DNA of 64,000 nt, from assembly GCF_900313035.1 (NCBI RefSeq), contig NZ_OMPS01000044.1, positions 62,001 through 126,000 on the forward strand. The letters are read 5' to 3'. This document shows positions 55,145 through 63,949 of this stretch, in pieces (the stretch's first letter is position 1; every line of letters starts with the position of its first letter). Below the pieces are notes generated by a model. It saw nothing but the letters and a program-made list of their open reading frames with translations, had not been told where the DNA came from and made no database searches. This DNA comes from Ruegeria sp. EL01. Its GTDB lineage: Bacteria > Pseudomonadota > Alphaproteobacteria > Rhodobacterales > Rhodobacteraceae. The translations under genes were made by a program, and so were the position numbers.

Positions 55145-55390
55145 GTGAAACTTAGTTTGTTTTCTGTTATCTTAGGCGGGGCGGGTCTGTTGGCGGCCTG
55201 CGGTCCTGCACCCACACCGCAACAGCAAGCGGCACGGCAACACGAAATCGCATGTCTCGGCGGAACCCTTGGGGGCGCGTTGATCGGCGGGGCGATTGGC
55301 AACCAGTTTGGCGGTGGGTCGGGGAAATCAATCCTGACAGCAGCAGGCGCGGCCGCCGGGGGCTTTGAAGGTCAGAGGTTCTCATGCTGA
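55145..55390 (+). CDS. Small glycine-zipper lipoprotein
   Basis: 81 residues from a GTG preceded by GGGGGG, beginning KLSLFSVILGGAGLLAAC with a lipobox LAAC, so the mature protein starts at a lipidated cysteine. The C-terminal half is a glycine zipper (GGTLGGALIGGAIGNQFGGG, then a second hydrophobic run) similar to the 17-kDa antigen / SlyB-type domain, but the protein stops shortly after it. It is probably an outer-membrane-anchored lipoprotein. Confidence 0.65.
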   Translation: MKLSLFSVILGGAGLLAACGPAPTPQQQAARQHEIACLGGTLGGALIGGAIGNQFGGGSGKSILTAAGAAAGGFEGQRFSC

Positions 55391-55401
55391 GGGGATTTGG
55401 A

Positions 55402-55749
55402 ATGAAACGCGCAATAGCTCTTGTCGCCGCCATGTTTCTGGCGAATGCCGTCAGCGCCGAGACCGTGGCTGAACTGCATGAAAAAGAGCTGAACGCAATC
55501 GACGCCAACAATGATGGGTTTTTGTCCAAAGACGAGTTCAACGCCTTTTCCGACTATGCCTTTCAGGAGATGGATGACGACAAGAACGGCACGCTGGGTC
55601 TGGATGAGGCCAAGCCGTTTCTCGACATCAAGCAGTTCCAGCAAGTTGACCGCAACAAAGATAGCCTTATCTCCCGAGCAGAATACGATGCCCAGATGAA
55701 CCTAGATTTCAATGCGGCGGATCAGGACGGAAATAGCCAGTTGGACTAG
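55402..55749 (+). CDS. Secreted EF-hand calcium-binding protein
   Basis: 115 residues from the ATG at 55402 (GAGGGG upstream). Signal peptide (IALVAAMFLANAVSA), then EF-hand loops DANNDGFLSKDE, DDDKNGTLGLDE and DRNKDSLISRAE, and a fourth loop starting DQDGNSQLD at which the protein ends. The last loop is thus truncated at position nine. A periplasmic calcium-binding role is likely. Confidence 0.85.
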   Translation: MKRAIALVAAMFLANAVSAETVAELHEKELNAIDANNDGFLSKDEFNAFSDYAFQEMDDDKNGTLGLDEAKPFLDIKQFQQVDRNKDSLISRAEYDAQMNLDFNAADQDGNSQLD

Positions 55750-55771
55750 GCCAACTCCGACAGGAGCAGGT

Positions 55772-56083
55772 ATGAGAAAGTGGATCGGCCTGAGCGCGCT
55801 TGCGCTGATGACGGCGTGCGACGTGCCGCAAGCCCCCGTTGTCACCGGACCGGATGGGCAGGCCGGTATCCAAATCAATACCAGCGGTCTAACCTGCTAT
55901 GATACGCGGTGTCTGGACATCAACCCCGCCGCACGCAGCGTCCGGTCCATCGGCAATCGCACAACTGGGATACCGCGTAACATCAATGTCAGTGATGGCA
56001 TTGTAACACCGGCCGAATTCAAACAGATAGGTGTGGTGGCGTCTCTGGCTGGCGGCGTGGGCTCAGGCAGCGATAGGGGCTAA
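55772..56083 (+). CDS. Small putative lipoprotein
   Basis: 103 residues from the ATG at 55772 (ACAGGAG upstream). N-terminal signal with LMTAC lipobox-like site at residues 12-16, then a short polar domain with a cysteine pair ([10 protein letters not shown]) and a glycine-rich end. No family recognised. It is third in a run of small envelope proteins with the glycine-zipper and EF-hand genes. Confidence 0.65.
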   Translation: MRKWIGLSALALMTACDVPQAPVVTGPDGQAGIQINTSGLTCYDTRCLDINPAARSVRSIGNRTTGIPRNINVSDGIVTPAEFKQIGVVASLAGGVGSGSDRG

Positions 56084-56373
56084 AGCAAGCTGTCCATTTT
56101 GCGGGCAAGCTTTGCATCCAGCGACGACAAACCGCCCACGTCATGAGTGGACAGCACCACGTCGACTGTGCGGTAGACATTCGACCATTCGGGGTGATGG
56201 TTCCATTTTTCGGCCCAGATCGCCACCTGCGTCATCCAACCAAATGCAGCGACGAAATTGTCGAAAATGAAGGTCTTGGTGATCGCGTCCCGGCCTTCAA
56301 CCATGGTCCAGCCGTTGTTGAACAGCGGATCCAGCAGGGGTCCGCGGGTTTCAGTAGACAAAAGTTCGGTCAT
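56080..56373 (-). CDS. phhB: 4a-hydroxytetrahydrobiopterin dehydratase
   Basis: 97 residues, the family length. The active-site signature [20 protein letters not shown] with paired histidines and the following [16 protein letters not shown] match pterin-4a-carbinolamine dehydratases. In bacteria it recycles pterin for phenylalanine hydroxylase or acts in pterin-related metabolism; no hydroxylase gene is near. It overlaps the DUF482 gene by four bases. Confidence 0.9.
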   Translation of the reverse strand: MTELLSTETRGPLLDPLFNNGWTMVEGRDAITKTFIFDNFVAAFGWMTQVAIWAEKWNHHPEWSNVYRTVDVVLSTHDVGGLSSLDAKLARKMDSLL

Positions 56374-57557
56374 TGCTGTTCCTCCGGGTTCGATTTTCTA
56401 AACGGGCCGTAATCCGTCAGAATCTCGATCTCTTCTCCCACTGCACGGCCTTCGGCGTCTAGATACTTTTTTACCGCATCTGCAAATCCCGGGTCCCCGA
56501 TCCAATGCAGGCTGTGGGTGAGCGTGGGCAAATAGCCGCGCGCCAGCTTGTGTTCACCCTGCGCACCGGCTTCGACACGGGCAAGCCCATGAGCAATGGC
56601 AAAGTCGATTGCCTGATAGTAGCACAGCTCAAAATGCAGGCAGGCGTGGTGTTCAACACAGCCCCAATAGCGACCAAAAAGTGTTTCGCGACCAATGAAG
56701 TTAAGCGCACCTGCGATCGGAACGCCATTGCGTTCAGCCAGAACCAGCGCCATATCGTCCGTCATGGTTTCCTGTGCGATATCAAAAAACTGGCGCGTAA
56801 GATATGGCGAACCCCATTTGCGCGCGCCAGTGTCCTGATAAAACTCCCAGAACGCATCCCAATGCTCCGGCCTTAGGTCAGGTCCTGTAAAGGTGTGGAT
56901 CTCGCCCCCGAAATCTCCGGCCTGTGCGCGTTCCTTGCGTATGTTCTTGCGTTTGCGCGAGGACAAGTCGGCGAGAAAATCGGCGAAATCCGCATAGTTG
57001 TTGTTGAGCCAATGAAACTGCTGCGAGCTGCGCACCATCAACCCCATCTGCTCACCCGCCAGCGCCTCGTCCCGGGTGCAGAAAGTTGCATGCAGGGATG
57101 ACACCTGATTGTCCGCCGCCAGTTGCACCGCGCCTTGCACCAGCGCTGACATGCCAATGCCATCGTAGCCAGGGCGCACCAGAAAGCGCCGCCCCGTGGC
57201 CGGGGTAAAGGGCACGGTGATCTGCAATTTCGGGTAATAGCGCCCGCCGGCACTTTCGTAGGCATGCGCCCAGCTGTGATCGAAGATGTACTCGCCCTGA
57301 CTATGCGATTTGGCGTACATGGGCGCTGCAGCAATCAGCATGCCATCCAGATAGGCGGTCAGGTATTGCGGTTGCCAGCCAGTGCCACGACCTACGGAAT
57401 CGCTTTCCTCAAGCGCGAGCAGGAACCGATGTGTGGTAAACGGATCTAACGGACGCCCGCCATCCGCCGTCTCGGGACAAGCGCAACTGTCCCACTCTGC
57501 CGCTGCAACCTGCAAGAGCGATCCCAGAATCCGAACCTCGATCTGTGCCTGATCCAT
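56370..57557 (-). CDS. DUF482 / GNAT-fold acyltransferase-like protein
   Basis: 395 residues. It matches the DUF482 (peptidoglycan biosynthesis/recognition-like) family: [21 protein letters not shown], an arginine/lysine-rich [14 protein letters not shown], and the C-terminal [33 protein letters not shown] region with [15 protein letters not shown]. FemABX-like acyl transfer has been suggested for the family but is unproven. First gene of a pair with phhB. Confidence 0.82.
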   Translation of the reverse strand: MDQAQIEVRILGSLLQVAAAEWDSCACPETADGGRPLDPFTTHRFLLALEESDSVGRGTGWQPQYLTAYLDGMLIAAAPMYAKSHSQGEYIFDHSWAHAYESAGGRYYPKLQITVPFTPATGRRFLVRPGYDGIGMSALVQGAVQLAADNQVSSLHATFCTRDEALAGEQMGLMVRSSQQFHWLNNNYADFADFLADLSSRKRKNIRKERAQAGDFGGEIHTFTGPDLRPEHWDAFWEFYQDTGARKWGSPYLTRQFFDIAQETMTDDMALVLAERNGVPIAGALNFIGRETLFGRYWGCVEHHACLHFELCYYQAIDFAIAHGLARVEAGAQGEHKLARGYLPTLTHSLHWIGDPGFADAVKKYLDAEGRAVGEEIEILTDYGPFRKSNPEEQQ

Positions 57558-57602
57558 ATGCCCTCCGCACCTGATCAGTATTTGTGGTGGGGCGCGGCGG
57601 GA

Positions 57603-58370
57603 TCAACCCGGTTGTTCGGCCAAATACCCCTCAAAGGTCACATTGTCGGCAACCTTGCGCGCTTCTGCCTCTTGTTCGGACGACCGGACCGTCCAGCACA
57701 GGATCGGTACGCCCTTCGATTTGAGCTCGGCCACACGAGGACGGTCCAGATCATGGACTTCGTGGCTGATGAAACTGGCGCCGACCCGGTCGAAATCGGG
57801 AATGGCGCGCAGATGACTGCAAGTTTCATCAGACAAAGGCCAATCCTGCGGATCATAAGAACTGGTCACCAGCCCGCGCGGCAAGTGCGGGGCCAGACGG
57901 GCCAGTTCGGCCACGCTGTTTGGATTAAAAGACATCAGCGCCAGTGGGCCATCATATCCGTGCAAGGCGCGAACAGCATCCTGTTCAAGCGGCCCGACAT
58001 CCGTGCCCATTCCCCCGTCCTGATCCTTAAACTCAATCAGCAACGGCACCTGACCCGCAACCAGACTCAGCACTTCGTCCAGAGTTGGAATCCCGTCCTC
58101 AGCGTGCAGCAAAGTGGTGGATAAGGCCTGCGCGGCGGTGATCTGGCGGATTGGGCCAGACTGCCCGGTCAATCGAGCCATGTCATAGTCGTGAAACACC
58201 ATGGCGCGATCATCCGACGTCAGTTGCAGATCGATCTCGATCCCATACCCGGCCTCGACGGCAGAACGAATGGCCGCCCGGCTGTTTTCCGGGCGGTTTT
58301 GCGTTTTGTCATGCAGCGCCCGATGGGCGAGCGGGGTTTGCAGGAACTCTGCTGGCAGGGACGGCGTCAT
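57603..58370 (-). CDS. Glycerophosphodiester phosphodiesterase
   Basis: 255 residues. GDPD barrel with LAHRALHDKT, RPENSRAAIRSAVEAG, IEIDLQLTSDDRAMVFHDYDMARLTG (metal and catalytic residues) and a later LLIEFKD. It hydrolyses glycerophosphodiesters to glycerol-3-phosphate and an alcohol. No signal peptide, so cytoplasmic (UgpQ-like). It overlaps the RidA gene by four bases. Confidence 0.9.
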   Translation of the reverse strand: MTPSLPAEFLQTPLAHRALHDKTQNRPENSRAAIRSAVEAGYGIEIDLQLTSDDRAMVFHDYDMARLTGQSGPIRQITAAQALSTTLLHAEDGIPTLDEVLSLVAGQVPLLIEFKDQDGGMGTDVGPLEQDAVRALHGYDGPLALMSFNPNSVAELARLAPHLPRGLVTSSYDPQDWPLSDETCSHLRAIPDFDRVGASFISHEVHDLDRPRVAELKSKGVPILCWTVRSSEQEAEARKVADNVTFEGYLAEQPG

Positions 58371-58822
58371 TGAACCTCGAAGATTCCTTCGATTTCAACG
58401 GTCACGCCCAGTGGCAACGACGCGGCGCTGACGGCGGAACGGGAATGACGACCGGCGTCTCCCAATGCCTCGACAAGGAAATCTGAGGCCCCGTTGATCA
58501 CCTGTGGTTGGTCGATGAAATCCGCCGTTGAATTCACAAAGCCGGTCAGCTTGATTACGCGCACCAGCTTTTCGATGTCTCCACCACAAGCCGTCTTGAC
58601 CTGTGCCAGCAGGTTGATGGCGCAAACCCTTGCCGCCGCAGCACCTGCAGCGACATCCATGTCATCACCCAGTTTGCCTGTGATCAGATCATCTGCCTTT
58701 GAAATCTGGCCCGAGACGTAGACAATGTTTCCGACACGCACAAAAGGCACATAGTTTGCCGCTGGTGCAGGTGCATCGGGCAAGGTCACGCCCAGGCTTT
58801 CCAGTTTGGCTGTGATGCTCAT
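58367..58822 (-). CDS. RidA/YjgF-family protein
   Basis: 151 residues, the longer RidA subgroup. Motifs include YVPFVRVGNIVYVSGQIS and the C-terminal SRSAVSAASLPLGVTVEIEGIF with the RidA-type arginine. Members deaminate reactive enamines or imines; this long subgroup is less well characterised. Upstream of and coupled to the GDPD gene. Confidence 0.9.
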   Translation of the reverse strand: MSITAKLESLGVTLPDAPAPAANYVPFVRVGNIVYVSGQISKADDLITGKLGDDMDVAAGAAAARVCAINLLAQVKTACGGDIEKLVRVIKLTGFVNSTADFIDQPQVINGASDFLVEALGDAGRHSRSAVSAASLPLGVTVEIEGIFEVQ

Positions 58823-59084
58823 ATTATGGTCCTCCCCTTTTTTCGACTCGGGCGGACGCTAACCGGGAAGCCCGGATTGGGAAAGAAGGAAACACCGATT
58901 TTCTGGATTGCCTGCAATCTGGGCGTAACTTCTCTTATTCCGAACTGTTGAACCTGTGTCACTTTACCCCGAACCGACAGGCGGGTTAAACGCAAGGTGT
59001 TTCAATTTTGACCTGAAACATCTATGTGACAACGACTTGTGCCGATGCAGCACTACATTGTTGGTTGAACGCCTGGTTGCGAAG

Positions 59085-59930
59085 ATGCTGGGCCGCTTTG
59101 GAGTAACAAAGACCGTGTTAAGCAGACTTCGCCTGAAACATCTTGTTGTTCTTCCGCTTGTGTTCGTATTGACGGCATGCGCCTCACAACCTGCAGATCA
59201 GGCCGCCCGTGGTGAGGTTTTTGACCCGTACGAGGGTACAAACCGCTCGATGCATAGGTTCAACCTGGGTCTTGACCGGTTCCTGTTTCGCCCAGCCTCG
59301 AAAGGCTACGTGAAGATCGTCCCCGACCCGATGGTCACCAGCTTTAGCACTTTCGCTGAAAACATCTCTCTGCCCGGACAAGCGGTAGATTATTTGCTGC
59401 AGGGCAATCCCAAGCAAATGGGTAACGCGCTTTTGCGATTCGCGATCAACATGACTGTTGGTGGATTTGGCTTGTCCGCCCCGGCTGACGAACTGAACTT
59501 GCCCCCGGTTGATACCGATTTCGGCGAGACATTGCATGTCTGGGGCTTTGGCGAAGGTGCTTATGTCGAACTGCCGTTCTATGGCCCCTCGACCACCCGT
59601 GACGCCGTGGGTGTTGTGGTCAACCTGTTCTCGAACCCCATCAATTTCGCTCCAACGCGCCCGGCCGACAATCTGGGGGTCTATGCCGAAGTTGTACGCC
59701 GGATGGGCGACCGAGGTCGGTTCTCGGACACGGTCGATTCAATCCTGTATGATAGCGCCGACAGTTATGCGCAGGCGCGTCTGATCTATCTGCAAAACCG
59801 CCGCTTTGAACTGGCAAGGGATGACGAGGATGCCTATCTGGGGCTCTACACCGATCCTTATGCCGAAATCGGAACCGACCCTGTCAGGGACCCCTACCTA
59901 GACCCTTACGAGGACCCCTATGCCGAATAA
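59085..59930 (+). CDS. mlaA: MlaA (VacJ) outer-membrane lipoprotein
   Basis: 281 residues from the ATG at 59085; the start is uncertain because no ribosome site stands out. A signal with lipobox LTAC (VFVLTACAS) and the MlaA core: FDPYEGTNRSMHRFNLGLDRF, NISLPGQAVDYLLQG, FAINMTVGGFGL, DFGETLHVWGFGEGAYVELPFYGPS. It removes misplaced phospholipid from the outer membrane outer leaflet. The C-terminus ends in repeated D-P-Y units (TDPYAE, RDPYLDPYEDPYAE). The ABC part (mlaFED) is not in the window. mlaC overlaps its end by 11 bases. Confidence 0.93.
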   Translation: MLGRFGVTKTVLSRLRLKHLVVLPLVFVLTACASQPADQAARGEVFDPYEGTNRSMHRFNLGLDRFLFRPASKGYVKIVPDPMVTSFSTFAENISLPGQAVDYLLQGNPKQMGNALLRFAINMTVGGFGLSAPADELNLPPVDTDFGETLHVWGFGEGAYVELPFYGPSTTRDAVGVVVNLFSNPINFAPTRPADNLGVYAEVVRRMGDRGRFSDTVDSILYDSADSYAQARLIYLQNRRFELARDDEDAYLGLYTDPYAEIGTDPVRDPYLDPYEDPYAE

Positions 59931-60528
59931 CACTTTGAACCGACGCCGTTTTATCACAACCAGCCTGACGGGCCTGGCGCTGACCGCAATGCCCCTGTCC
60001 GCGCTTGCCCAAACTGAAGCAAGCGCCAAGGCACTGGTGAACAGTGTGGTGACCGAAATCAATCGTGTGATTGCGTCGGGTAAGTCAGAAAACGCCATGT
60101 TGCGCGATTTCGAGAAGATCTTTGTGCAATACGCCGATGTGCCGATCATGGCGCGCTATGCGTTGGGTGTGGATGCGCGCACCGCCAGCCCGTCTCAGTT
60201 GAAAAAGTTCACCAAAGCGTTTCAGGGATATATCTCGCGTAAATACGGACGCCGCTTCCGTGAATTCATCGGGGGCGAGGTCAATGTACGAAACGCCCGC
60301 AAGATCAAAGCCGGATACGAGGTCAGAACGCTGGTGAAACTGCGCGGCTCTGCACCTTTTGATGTGACCTTTCTGGTGTCCGATAAATCGGGTCGCGAGA
60401 AATTCTACAACATGTTCATCGAAGGCGTGAACCTGCTGTTGACCGAGCGTACGGAGATCGGAGCAATGCTGGATGCCCGAAAAGGCAACCTGAACCAACT
60501 GATCAAGGACCTTGGCCGAACGGGGTAA
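59920..60528 (+). CDS. mlaC: MlaC-family phospholipid-binding protein
   Basis: 202 residues with a twin-arginine-like signal (NRRRFITTSLTGLALTAMPLSALA). MlaC/Ttg2D core: FEKIFVQYADVPIMARYALG, FTKAFQGYISRKYGRRF and the final FYNMFIEGVNLLLTERTEIG. It shuttles phospholipids across the periplasm between MlaA and the inner-membrane complex. Overlap with mlaA implies co-translation. Confidence 0.9.
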   Translation: MPNNTLNRRRFITTSLTGLALTAMPLSALAQTEASAKALVNSVVTEINRVIASGKSENAMLRDFEKIFVQYADVPIMARYALGVDARTASPSQLKKFTKAFQGYISRKYGRRFREFIGGEVNVRNARKIKAGYEVRTLVKLRGSAPFDVTFLVSDKSGREKFYNMFIEGVNLLLTERTEIGAMLDARKGNLNQLIKDLGRTG

Positions 60529-60621
60529 GATTTTGTGTGTTCAGACCTGCCTAATTCATGCTGTTCCACAGCGCGATCCCTTGAGAACGGTCAAACTGGC
60601 CGAAAAACTTCCTTTGATAGA

Positions 60622-60645
60622 ATGCCCTGACAGCTGTCAGGGCAT
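60622..60645. terminator. 24-bp palindrome over the fliP stop codon
   Basis: A perfect 24-base palindrome (12-base arms, starting ATGCCCTGACAG) between the convergent mlaC and fliP genes; it contains the fliP TGA. It would form a strong hairpin in RNA from either strand, but lacks a T tract. Confidence 0.5.
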
Positions 60646-61368
60646 ATAGCTGCGCACCAAGGCGCTGGCGATCAGTGCCCATCCGTCTGCAATCACAAAG
60701 AACGCCAATTTGAACGGCAGTGACACAATCGCAGGTGGCACCATCATCATACCCATGGACATAAGAACGGCTGCCACCACTAGATCGATGATCAAGAACG
60801 GCAGAAAGATCAGAAATCCGATCTGAAAGGCCCGGGCAATCTCGGACAACATGAACGATGGCATCAGAACCGAAAGCGGCGCGTTGGCTGACATCTCAAG
60901 CGCGTCGCCACCGGGTCGCAATGCCGCCATCGCATAGAACGTATCCGCGTCCAAACGGTTGGCCATAAACACCCGGAACGGCTCCAGTGCACGCTCCAGT
61001 GCAAGTTCCATGCCCATCGTTTCTTCGACCATGGGGCGGATTCCAGTGACCCAAGCTTCGGTAAAAACAGGTTCCATGATGAAGTAGGTCAGAAACAGAG
61101 CCAGGCTGATAATCAGCACATTTGGTGGTGATTGCTGCAGTCCGATACCCTGCCTCAGGATGGCCAAAACGGTGATCAGAAACGGGAAGCAGGTGATCAT
61201 GATCGCCAATCCGGGCGCAAGGCTGAGCACGGTGATCAATAGGATCAACTGGATGGTCCGGGCAGAGATTGAACCGCCTTCACCCAGCGACAGCATCACA
61301 TCTTGTGCAGCGGCGAGTGACGGGGTCAGAAGTACCACGGCACACACCACCCAGATCAGAGAGCGCAT
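60637..61368 (-). CDS. fliP: Flagellar export gate protein FliP
   Basis: 243 residues with a signal peptide and four membrane helices. Signatures: TCFPFLITVLAILRQGIGLQQSPPNVL and a C-terminal FLPFLIIDLVVAAVLMSMGMMMVPP. Part of the flagellar type III export gate. Its ATG overlaps the fliN stop (TAATG). fliO, its common partner, is not seen between fliN and fliP. Confidence 0.96.
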   Translation of the reverse strand: MRSLIWVVCAVVLLTPSLAAAQDVMLSLGEGGSISARTIQLILLITVLSLAPGLAIMITCFPFLITVLAILRQGIGLQQSPPNVLIISLALFLTYFIMEPVFTEAWVTGIRPMVEETMGMELALERALEPFRVFMANRLDADTFYAMAALRPGGDALEMSANAPLSVLMPSFMLSEIARAFQIGFLIFLPFLIIDLVVAAVLMSMGMMMVPPAIVSLPFKLAFFVIADGWALIASALVRSYMP

Positions 61369-61655
61369 TAGCCGATCCCGTTTTGCAGATCGGCAATTTC
61401 CGTCAGGCGCACAGCCAATTGACCAGCTTGATCGCCCTCCATTTCCTCTAGCAAACCGCGTGCAACCAACTGATCTCCGACATACAGGTCCACCGGATCC
61501 TCAATCCGTTTGTCCAGGGTCAAAACGGCATTCTCGCCCATGTTCAACAGGTCCCTGATCAGGGGGCGTGCACGGCCAACCGACACGGTCACTTCGATCG
61601 GGACAGAGTCAAACGGGTTCGGCTTATCTGATTTCGGGATCTGGGTATCACTCAT
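61368..61655 (-). CDS. fliN: Flagellar motor switch protein FliN
   Basis: 95 residues from the ATG at 61655. SpoA (SurfaceN) domain: VPIEVTVSVGRARPLIRDLLNMGENAVLTLD and VDLYVGDQLVARG. It forms part of the C-ring switch and export platform. It overlaps fliH by eight bases and fliP by three. Confidence 0.93.
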   Translation of the reverse strand: MSDTQIPKSDKPNPFDSVPIEVTVSVGRARPLIRDLLNMGENAVLTLDKRIEDPVDLYVGDQLVARGLLEEMEGDQAGQLAVRLTEIADLQNGIG

Positions 61656-62244
61656 TTGACAAAGCCTCTCTTGCCTCAAATACATAGGAATCGAATGCTT
61701 GCGCGACCAAGCCCAGCAGGGCGCCGCAGTCCACCTCGCGCCGGGATACACCCACCTGCAACCGTGCCTGACCCGAGTTCAGCGATGGGTCCTCAATCAC
61801 CCGGGGGGCCGGGGACAAATCAGATGGGATCATCGCCTCGACGTCTCCGGCGCGACCTTCAGGCACCATGATCTGCATGGGTTGCTCGATCTGTTCGCTG
61901 GCCATCTCACACAGTTGCTCGACCAGACGGGTCGCAAAGCCACGTTCGATTGTGTCTGGCAGAACGACACGGGTCAGGCCTTGGAACATCGGTTCCAGCG
62001 ACAAGGTCATGCGGGTGATCGCTTCGTGATAGGTGAATGACATGTCCTGCAGCGCGTTGCCAAGTTCGGCCGAGATCTGTCCCTGACTTTGCTCCTGCGC
62101 CTGCACGGCATCTTCCCATCCGGCACCATACCCTTTTTCAAAGGCTGCGAGGTTTTGCTCTTCCAGCGCATCGTCATCCAGAAGATGAATGGCGCCGCCG
62201 CCGGATTGTACTGTGAAATCTTCAAGAAGATGGGTAATCGACAT
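61648..62244 (-). CDS. fliH: FliH-like flagellar assembly protein
   Basis: 198 residues from the ATG at 62244, which overlaps the fliF stop (TGATG). It has an acidic N-terminus, a Glu/Gln-rich helix (FEKGYGAGWEDAVQAQEQSQG) and a C-terminal domain with RVIEDPSLNSGQARLQVG like FliH/SctL stators. It would regulate the FliI ATPase. The low sequence conservation of FliH makes context important: it lies between fliF and fliN. Confidence 0.75.
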   Translation of the reverse strand: MSITHLLEDFTVQSGGGAIHLLDDDALEEQNLAAFEKGYGAGWEDAVQAQEQSQGQISAELGNALQDMSFTYHEAITRMTLSLEPMFQGLTRVVLPDTIERGFATRLVEQLCEMASEQIEQPMQIMVPEGRAGDVEAMIPSDLSPAPRVIEDPSLNSGQARLQVGVSRREVDCGALLGLVAQAFDSYVFEAREALSNE

Positions 62245-63836
62245 CACGCACGCTCCTCGCCTTCTTCAAGCCAACTGCGAAGGATCTCGACGGTCTCTTC
62301 CTGCTTGTCGCCAATCATAGAGCGCAGCCGATCCACCGGGTCCTCTGCAGCGCTAGATCCGAGTGCGGGAACATTGGCTTGGGTTGGAAGTTGCGTAAAT
62401 TCCGAACTGTCATCCGGCGCGATTTCACCAGTCAGCAGTGGAGCATCGCCGACAGCAGGTTCGGCGCCGACCTGCAGTAAAGCCTGGGTCGTGGCGGGTT
62501 TCATCAGGATCGGGCGAATGACGAACAGCGCCAGAACCAAAGAGACAATGGCCATAACAGCCATCTGTATCAGTGACATCGCATCCAGATGAATGTTTTG
62601 CCACATCGACGCCGAGGCTAGCGTCCCCCGAGGTTCAACAACCGGTAAATCCAAGGATTTCAGTGTGATCACATCCCCGCGCTCAGGGTCGAACCCGACT
62701 GCAGATGCAACCAGCTCCTCCAGCGCGTCGAGCTCAGATTGCGGCAGCGGCGTGAAGGTTTCAACACCGGCGGCGTCCTCGGCGTGTATGCCATTGACCA
62801 GCACGGCAACAGTCAGGCGCTTGATCGCTCCCGGCGCATTGAGGACCTCAAGCTCGGTCTCGGACACTTCATAGTTCACACGCTCGCGGGTCTTTGTCGC
62901 TGTAGAATTTGATTCGTCACCGCCTGCGCCATCCCCATCGGGTAGGTTCGACGCGACAGTTACATCAGAAGACTGGTTGCGGGCACTGTCAGATCGCTCT
63001 TCGACATCGGTACTGATCGCCACGCGACCTTTGGGGTCAAAACGCCGCTCGCGGATCGATTCCGTCTTGGTCACGGTATCGACGCTGACCTCGACCACCG
63101 CGTTGCCAGCACCGACACGTGCCTCGACAAGACGCAACACCCGTTCGCGCAATTGGCGAGATTTGTCATCGGCCGTATCGGCGGCCACCGCCGTTTCCTG
63201 GCCCCCAATCACGGTTCCGTTCGAATCGATGACCGTCACATTCTCGGGAGACAAGCCGCTAACGGCCGACGAAACAAGAAATCGGACCGCCTTGGCCTGA
63301 TCGCCTGTGATATCTGCCCCTGATGGGACCAGATAGACCGAGGCGGTCGGGGCGACACTGCGTTGAAACGGGTTTGCCGAAGCATTAGCGATATGAACGC
63401 GTGCCTGACTGATATGGCGACCACCTACAATTGTACGCGCCAACTCGCCCTCTTTCGCGCGCCAATAGGCGGCATCGAACATCTGGGAAGTGGTGCCAAA
63501 ACCGCTGAGCGTATCCAGCAGTTCATACCCGCGGTTGCCGTTTGCAGGCAGGCCTTCGCTGGCCAGCATCATGCGCAGTTCGTCCCGCTTTGCGCCTGGG
63601 ACATAGATGGAGCCGCCGCGAATCTCATATGGCACACCACGCTGATCCAGCGAACGGACAATGTCCCCCGCGGCACCGCTTTCCAGCCCTGCATATAGCA
63701 GTGTCATCGATGGAGCGGACACAAGCCGTGACATACCCAACACGCCAAGAAAGACCAACACAACCGCACCAGCGACGATGATTTGTTTTCGTCTGTCTAA
63801 ATTTGCCCAGACAGTTCCGATCTGCTGCACGCTCAC
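62244..63836 (-). CDS. fliF: Flagellar MS-ring protein FliF
   Basis: 530 residues. One N-terminal membrane helix (IIVAGAVVLVFLGVLGM), ring-building motifs (LYAGLESGAAGDIV, ISQARVHIANASANPFQRSVAPTASVYL), a central disordered Asp/Ser-rich stretch and a C-terminal membrane helix (MAIVSLVLALFVIRPIL) before the FliG-binding tail (DRLRSMIGDKQEETVEILRSWLEEG). fliG does not follow; fliH does. Confidence 0.96.
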   Translation of the reverse strand: MSVQQIGTVWANLDRRKQIIVAGAVVLVFLGVLGMSRLVSAPSMTLLYAGLESGAAGDIVRSLDQRGVPYEIRGGSIYVPGAKRDELRMMLASEGLPANGNRGYELLDTLSGFGTTSQMFDAAYWRAKEGELARTIVGGRHISQARVHIANASANPFQRSVAPTASVYLVPSGADITGDQAKAVRFLVSSAVSGLSPENVTVIDSNGTVIGGQETAVAADTADDKSRQLRERVLRLVEARVGAGNAVVEVSVDTVTKTESIRERRFDPKGRVAISTDVEERSDSARNQSSDVTVASNLPDGDGAGGDESNSTATKTRERVNYEVSETELEVLNAPGAIKRLTVAVLVNGIHAEDAAGVETFTPLPQSELDALEELVASAVGFDPERGDVITLKSLDLPVVEPRGTLASASMWQNIHLDAMSLIQMAVMAIVSLVLALFVIRPILMKPATTQALLQVGAEPAVGDAPLLTGEIAPDDSSEFTQLPTQANVPALGSSAAEDPVDRLRSMIGDKQEETVEILRSWLEEGEERA

Positions 63837-63949
63837 CTCCGACTCGCCGACATTCTGCCCGACGCCCCTTCTGTTTGGACGAATGCCCTTAACAATCGGT
63901 TAGTCCATACGGGGTTATGAATGTCGCAGAACGGATGAATGAGGACGTC

